Of a stretch of DNA of 36,447 nucleotides, positions 32,646 through 36,447 are shown piece by piece. The notes beneath the pieces are model-generated. The model was not told the DNA's origin and made no database searches. It saw only the letters and a list, made by a program, of their open reading frames with translations. Location of the stretch: positions 1 through 36,447 of the forward strand of contig CALZOG010000012.1 in NCBI GenBank assembly GCA_945827635.1, written 5' to 3'. Every line of letters begins with the position of its first letter. The first letter of the stretch is position 1. The DNA comes from an uncultured Bacteroidales bacterium (GTDB taxonomy: Bacteria > Bacteroidota > Bacteroidia > Bacteroidales > Paludibacteraceae). The translations under genes were made by a program, and so were the position numbers.

Positions 32646-34013
32646 ATGAAAAAACTATGTACCCTCCTGTTGGTGGCACTGACGATCATGTCGTGCGCCA
32701 AGCAAGAAACACAGCAGACCAAACATCCGAAGTTTGCTTATGATGCAACGATCTACGAACTGAACACCCGCCAGTTGACCCCTGAAGGCACGTTCCGCGC
32801 TGCGGAAGCCGAGCTGCCGAAGTTAAAAGAGATGGGTGTGGATATCATCTGGATAATGCCGTTGCAGCCCATCGGCAAGCTGACCAGAAAAGGCACGCTG
32901 GGTAGTTACTACAGCATTGTTGACTACTACGAGTTCAACCCCGAGTTCGGCACGCGCGAGGATTTTGAGCACTTCCTTGCCAAGGCGCACGAGTTAGGAA
33001 TGAAAGTTATCCTTGACTGGGTAGCCAACCACACCGCTCCAGACAGCGAGTGGACGCAGAACGAAGGCTGGCACTACCGCGACGAGAACGGCAACCTGGT
33101 GGTTCAGTACGATTGGACGGACATCAGCAAGCTCAACTACGAGAACGAAGACATGCGTGCCGCCATGAAGGAAGCCATGCACTTCTGGATGGACGAGATC
33201 GGCATCGATGGTTTCCGTTGCGATGTAGCCGGCGAGGTGCCTACCGACTTCTGGAACGATGCGATGAGCGAACTGCGCCAGACGCACCCCGACATGTTCA
33301 CCCTGGCTGAGGATGAAGACAAGGCTATGGAGCTTTGCGAATCGGCGTTCGACATGTACTACGGCTGGACTCTTCACCACCTGATCAACGGCGTGGCACA
33401 AGGCACGAAAAGCGTGCAGGACTTGTGGGACTACTTCGCCAAGGCAGACACGACGGTTGAGAAATATGCTATCCGCATGAACTTCATATCTAACCACGAC
33501 GAGAACTCCTGGGCGGGTGACGAGTACGAGCGTCTGAAGAGCAATGCAGCCGTTGAAGCAATGACCGCTTTCACGTATATTATCCCGGGCATGCCGCTGA
33601 TCTATACCGGTCAGGAGTACGGTAACCATCACCGCCTGGAGTTCTTTGAGAAAGATTGCATCGACCGCGACGAGAACTGCCGCATGCGTCCGCTGTACAC
33701 GGAACTCAACGATATCCGCCAGAGTAACCCTGCACTCTACTCGCCCGAGCTCGGTGCACCGATGGTTCGCCTGGAGTGCGACAACGACAAGGTGTTTGCC
33801 TGCGTGCGTAACGCTTATCTGGCTGATAGGAAGAAGACGAACACTGTCATCTCACTCATCAACATGAGCAACGAGCCGCAGGAGGTCACTGCCATCACAA
33901 GCGACTATGCTGACGATTATTTCGACCTCGATGGCAATATGGTTGCTCTGGACGAGACACACACCTGGCAGCTTGAGCCTTGGCAGTTCATTATACTCAC
34001 GGATATGGATTAA
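32646..34013 (+). CDS. GH13 alpha-amylase-family lipoprotein, single-domain
   Basis: ATG 32646 gives a 455-residue protein with a lipoprotein signal (lipobox MSC, Cys at ~18). The track start at 32598 lies in the previous gene and is rejected. GH13 regions: VILDWVANH, GFRCDVAG (nucleophile Asp193), LAEDED (acid/base Glu222) and SNHDE (Asp285). A short C-terminal beta domain follows. It probably works with the preceding enzyme on starch-derived glucans and shares its transcript (37-base gap). Precise specificity is unknown. Confidence 0.92.
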   Translation: MKKLCTLLLVALTIMSCAKQETQQTKHPKFAYDATIYELNTRQLTPEGTFRAAEAELPKLKEMGVDIIWIMPLQPIGKLTRKGTLGSYYSIVDYYEFNPEFGTREDFEHFLAKAHELGMKVILDWVANHTAPDSEWTQNEGWHYRDENGNLVVQYDWTDISKLNYENEDMRAAMKEAMHFWMDEIGIDGFRCDVAGEVPTDFWNDAMSELRQTHPDMFTLAEDEDKAMELCESAFDMYYGWTLHHLINGVAQGTKSVQDLWDYFAKADTTVEKYAIRMNFISNHDENSWAGDEYERLKSNAAVEAMTAFTYIIPGMPLIYTGQEYGNHHRLEFFEKDCIDRDENCRMRPLYTELNDIRQSNPALYSPELGAPMVRLECDNDKVFACVRNAYLADRKKTNTVISLINMSNEPQEVTAITSDYADDYFDLDGNMVALDETHTWQLEPWQFIILTDMD

Positions 34014-34033
34014 TCAGCCCAACTTGGCTGATT
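34012..34033. terminator. Hairpin between convergent amylase and ettA genes
   Basis: A perfect 8-bp stem AATCAGCC/GGCTGATT with a 6-base loop occupies the 20-base gap between the two stop codons almost exactly. It could terminate transcription from both sides, although no T tract follows on either strand. Confidence 0.6.
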
Positions 34034-35710
34034 CTACACTAACTTCTTGTAGCGTATGCGCTTCGGTGTGAGGGCATCCTCGCCGAGGCGCATCTTTTTG
34101 TTCGCCTCGTAGTCGCTGTAGTCGCCCTCGAACCAAAACACCTTGCTGTCGCCCTCAAAGGCGAGGATATGCGTGCATATACGGTCGAGGAACCAGCGGT
34201 CGTGGCTGATCACTACGGCACAACCTGCGAAGTTCTCCAAGCCCTCCTCCAGTGCACGAAGGGTGTTGACATCGATATCGTTCGTCGGCTCGTCGAGCAG
34301 CAGCACGTTTGCCTCGCTCTTGAGCGTGAGGGCGAGATGCAGGCGGTTACGCTCACCGCCGGACAGCACACCGCACTTCTTCTCCTGGTCGGCACCGGTG
34401 AAGTTAAACCGGCTCAGGTACGCGCGTGCGTTGATCTCCCGACCGCCTACGCGGATGAACTCCGTGCCGTTGGCGATGGTCTCATATACGGTTTTGTTCG
34501 GGTCGATGTTCGAGTGCACCTGATCGACATAGCCAACCTTGACTGTCTCGCCTACGGTGAACATGCCTTTGTCGGGTTGCTCCATGCCCATGATCATGCG
34601 GAACAAGGTTGTCTTGCCTGCGCCGTTGGGTCCGATGATACCGACAATGCCGTTAGGCGGCAGCATGAAGTTCAGATCCTCCATCAGCAGTTTGTCGCCA
34701 AACGCCTTGCTTACGCCCTCCGCATTGATAACTTTGTTGCCCAGACGCGGACCGTTGGGGATAAATATCTCGAGTTTCTCCTCGCGCTCTTTCTGCTCCT
34801 CGTTGAGCATGCGGTCGTAGGCGCCGAGACGTGCTTTGGATTTTGCCTGTCGTGCTTTGGGCGCCATACGCACCCACTCCAGTTCGCGCTCCAGGGTCTT
34901 GCGGCGTTTGCTGGCCTGCTTCTCCTCCATCGCCATGCGCGTTGTTTTCTGCTCGAGCCATGAGGAGTAGTTGCCTTTCCAGGGGATACCCTCACCTCGG
35001 TCGAGTTCGAGTATCCAGCCGGCAACGTTATCGAGGAAGTAGCGGTCGTGGGTGATACAGATCACCGTGCCCGCGTACTGGTGCAGGTGTTGCTCGAGCC
35101 AATCGATACTCTCGGCGTCAAGGTGGTTAGTGGGCTCATCGAGCAGTAGCACGTCGGGTTGCTGCAGCAGCAGGCGGCATAGTGCCACGCGTCGGCGTTC
35201 GCCGCCGGAGAGCGTCTGCACATTCATATCATCCGGCGGGCAGCGCAGTGCGTCCATCGCGCGATCGAGGCGCTGGTCGATGTTCCACGCATCGGCTGCA
35301 TCAAGTTTGTCTTGCAACTCAGCCTGACGTGCAAGGAGCTTGTCGAAATCCGCATCCGGCTCGGCAAAAGCCATGTTGATCTCGTCGAACTCGCGGAGCA
35401 TATCCATGATTGGCTGCACACCCTCCTGCACACATTCGCGAACGGTTTTTGTGGGGTCGAGTTGCGGGTCCTGCTCCAGGTAACCGACCGTGTATCCCGG
35501 CGAGAAAACGACCTCGCCCTGGTAGTTCTTGTCGATACCTGCAATGATCTTCATCAGCGTGGATTTACCGGCACCGTTCAGACCTATGATACCGATCTTT
35601 GCGCCGTAGAAGAAACTGAGGTAGATGTTATTCAGAATACGTTTCTGGTTCTGCTGGATGGTTTTGCTCACGCCAACCATCGAGAAGATAATCTTTTTGT
35701 CGTCTGCCAT
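34034..35710 (-). CDS. ettA: ABC-F protein, energy-dependent translational throttle EttA
   Basis: Start ATG 35710 (MADDKKIIFSMVGVSK) gives 558 residues, close to E. coli EttA (555); the track's longer start lies upstream of the promoter and is rejected. Two ABC ATPase domains are present, each with Walker A (GLNGAGKST, GPNGAGKTT), signature (LSGGERRRV, LSGGERNRL) and Walker B (LLLDEPTNHLD, LLLDEPTNDID). A basic linker lies between them, and there are no membrane segments. EttA binds the ribosomal E site and gates early elongation in response to ATP/ADP. The match to the EttA subgroup is by overall sequence feel and length. Confidence 0.93.
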   Translation of the reverse strand: MADDKKIIFSMVGVSKTIQQNQKRILNNIYLSFFYGAKIGIIGLNGAGKSTLMKIIAGIDKNYQGEVVFSPGYTVGYLEQDPQLDPTKTVRECVQEGVQPIMDMLREFDEINMAFAEPDADFDKLLARQAELQDKLDAADAWNIDQRLDRAMDALRCPPDDMNVQTLSGGERRRVALCRLLLQQPDVLLLDEPTNHLDAESIDWLEQHLHQYAGTVICITHDRYFLDNVAGWILELDRGEGIPWKGNYSSWLEQKTTRMAMEEKQASKRRKTLERELEWVRMAPKARQAKSKARLGAYDRMLNEEQKEREEKLEIFIPNGPRLGNKVINAEGVSKAFGDKLLMEDLNFMLPPNGIVGIIGPNGAGKTTLFRMIMGMEQPDKGMFTVGETVKVGYVDQVHSNIDPNKTVYETIANGTEFIRVGGREINARAYLSRFNFTGADQEKKCGVLSGGERNRLHLALTLKSEANVLLLDEPTNDIDVNTLRALEEGLENFAGCAVVISHDRWFLDRICTHILAFEGDSKVFWFEGDYSDYEANKKMRLGEDALTPKRIRYKKLV

Positions 35711-35741
35711 AGAAATTTTTGGGATTTGGTAATTGAGTGTG

Positions 35742-35773
35742 CAAATGTACGAAAATTTATTGACATTTGCAAG
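35742..35773 (-). promoter_or_regulatory. ettA promoter (Bacteroidetes type)
   Basis: The minus strand reads CTTG (35773-35770), a 20-base spacer and TACATTTG (35749-35742). Transcription should start near 35735, leaving a ~25-base leader to ATG 35710. Confidence 0.75.
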
Positions 35774-35809
35774 TTTTTCGGCACTATTGTGCAAAAAAGG
35801 GAATAATTA

Positions 35810-35841
35810 TTTGCATTTTTGAAAAAAATGTTGTAACTTTG
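35810..35841 (+). promoter_or_regulatory. Rightward promoter toward the orphan gene
   Basis: TTTG (35810-35813), a 20-base spacer and TAACTTTG (35834-35841) match the Bacteroidetes consensus exactly. The predicted start is near 35848, which gives the 36059 gene an unusually long leader of about 210 bases. It is divergent from the ettA promoter, with -33 boxes about 37 bases apart. Confidence 0.75.
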
Positions 35842-35847
35842 CATGGG

Positions 35848-36058
35848 GGAAAGAAGACAAACGGCGGAATACCTCCTCAAACCGAACACCTCTACGCTTA
35901 CTCTGCGGGAAAGCGAAAGACTCGATACATCCTCGAGAAAGCCTCGATAAGCCCTCGATGGAACGGAACGAATTGCATAACAAGAAATCAGACATATAAA
36001 AAACGCATATAATACATATCAAATAGAAACGCATACGACACGTTGCAATCAAGAAGCT
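35848..36058 (+). other. Long leader of the orphan gene
   Basis: This ~210-base stretch between the predicted transcription start and the next ATG contains copy 3 of the 11-bp element (35916-35970). It then becomes AT-rich (CATATAAAAAACGCATATAATACATATC-like, direct ACGCATA repeats). No ORF or known riboswitch was recognised. Confidence 0.5.
35916..35970 (+). repeat. 11-bp phased repeat element, copy 3
   Basis: Four 11-mers (AAAGACTCGAT, ACATCCTCGAG, AAAGCCTCGAT, AAGCCCTCGAT) are in exact 11-bp register, then GGAACGGAACG. Unlike copies 1 and 2 it is not followed by T6 (AATTGC instead). It lies within the predicted transcript of the 36059 gene. Confidence 0.9.
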
Positions 36059-36412
36059 ATGGAAAAGGATAGACTATTATCAATTGACGAATTGAAGGAG
36101 TTGTTCAATCAGGAAGTATATCAGCCTGAAGATGCACCTGAGGAGCTCAAATTTGATGAAACTTTCATCAGTAACTATGCGTATATAGGGACGTATAAAT
36201 CGTCGCTGGTTCTTGATCATCTGCTGGTGGAGATAATGATGAGAAACCAGGATAGTATCATCTGGGCAAACGTAACCAATCAATTCACTCTATCAATCAT
36301 CATAGAGATTCTGCGTTTATGGTTACACCCGTTAACGTGGCTGCCGGTTGACAGGCATATTACGAACCAATATATAGTGAAAGGCGAGATAGCAGGCGAA
36401 ATGTACTGCTAG
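36059..36412 (+). CDS. Hypothetical protein, 117 residues
   Basis: Not recognised. The N-terminal third is acidic and helical (DRLLSIDELKELFNQEV, PEDAPEEL). The C-terminal half is hydrophobic and Trp-containing (IIIEILRLWLHPLTWLP) but too irregular to call a membrane helix with confidence. It ends in a Cys just before the stop. Its upstream promoter and element make expression plausible. It could be a small complete protein or the remnant of a longer one. Confidence 0.55.
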   Translation: MEKDRLLSIDELKELFNQEVYQPEDAPEELKFDETFISNYAYIGTYKSSLVLDHLLVEIMMRNQDSIIWANVTNQFTLSIIIEILRLWLHPLTWLPVDRHITNQYIVKGEIAGEMYC

Positions 36413-36440
36413 GCTCGTGTCAATGAGCCCTCCATGGAGG
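36412..36440. other. Palindromes at the right edge
   Basis: A 5-bp stem (GGCTC/GAGCC, 8-base loop) begins on the stop codon of the orphan gene and touches a perfect 12-bp palindrome CCTCCATGGAGG. It may be a terminator or the edge of a further element; the window ends seven bases later. Confidence 0.35.
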
Positions 36441-36447
36441 AGTGGAT

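Noticed and set aside
35711-35794. 28-residue N-terminal extension of EttA in the track
   Set aside because: It would start upstream of the predicted promoter; ATG 35710 gives the normal EttA N-terminus.
35844-35951. 35-codon ORF starting with ATG right after the -7 box before the orphan gene
   Set aside because: The ATG lies two bases after the -7 element and so upstream of the expected transcription start; it also runs through the 11-bp repeats.

Overview
The window looks like chromosomal DNA from a member of the Bacteroidetes, probably order Bacteroidales. The evidence is a complete Bat (aerotolerance-type) operon, a DUF5686 outer-membrane protein, a DUF6913-type gene next to dapA, no obvious Shine-Dalgarno sequences, and several promoters of the Bacteroidetes form TTTG-N20-TAnnTTTG. 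No rRNA, tRNA, insertion sequence or CRISPR array was seen. Genus cannot be assigned from the sequence alone.

Layout. 1-2218: an AT-richer restriction-modification pair, a 5'-truncated C5 cytosine methyltransferase followed by a probable CCGG-family type II endonuclease; it looks like an acquired cassette. 2245-6854: housekeeping genes in tight or overlapping order (DUF6913-like, dapA, nadK, then fmt, an HD-domain protein, a secreted esterase), closed by a clear intrinsic terminator. 6959-15378: the Bat operon (MoxR ATPase, DUF58, a membrane protein, BatA, a BatB-BatC fusion with a 53-residue Gln/Glu tract, BatD, BatE). 15417-20998: a GT4 glycosyltransferase, a four-helix EamA/SMR-like protein, a DUF5686 protein, an outer-membrane beta-barrel and the Mn exporter MntP. 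21002-30359, minus strand: kbl, folC, dnaE, a MATE transporter and fabD. 30605-34013: two GH13 amylase-family lipoproteins. 34034-35710, minus strand: the ABC-F protein EttA. 36059-36412: an orphan small gene near the right edge.

The most unusual content is not a protein. First, a ~55-72 bp element occurs three times between genes (about 23610, 27855 and 35916): four or five 11-bp units of the form AAACCCTCGAT with exact 11-bp spacing, then an 11-mer GGAACGGAACG, usually followed by T6. Second, degenerate tandem arrays with 7-, 8- or 11-nt period lie just before many start codons (DUF58, BatA, BatB-C, BatD, dnaE, MATE, fabD, second amylase). Similar 7-nt arrays are embedded in frame inside folC and the MATE gene. 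In dnaE and fabD the array fills most of the predicted 5' UTR; in MATE it supplies the start codon and in the first amylase gene the stop codon. I know of no named family for either.

Functionally, the Bat genes should form an inner-membrane/periplasmic complex around vWA and TPR proteins, energised or remodelled by MoxR. The dnaE, fabD, folC, fmt, nadK and dapA genes are core metabolism and replication. The two amylase lipoproteins indicate surface or periplasmic breakdown of starch or maltodextrins.
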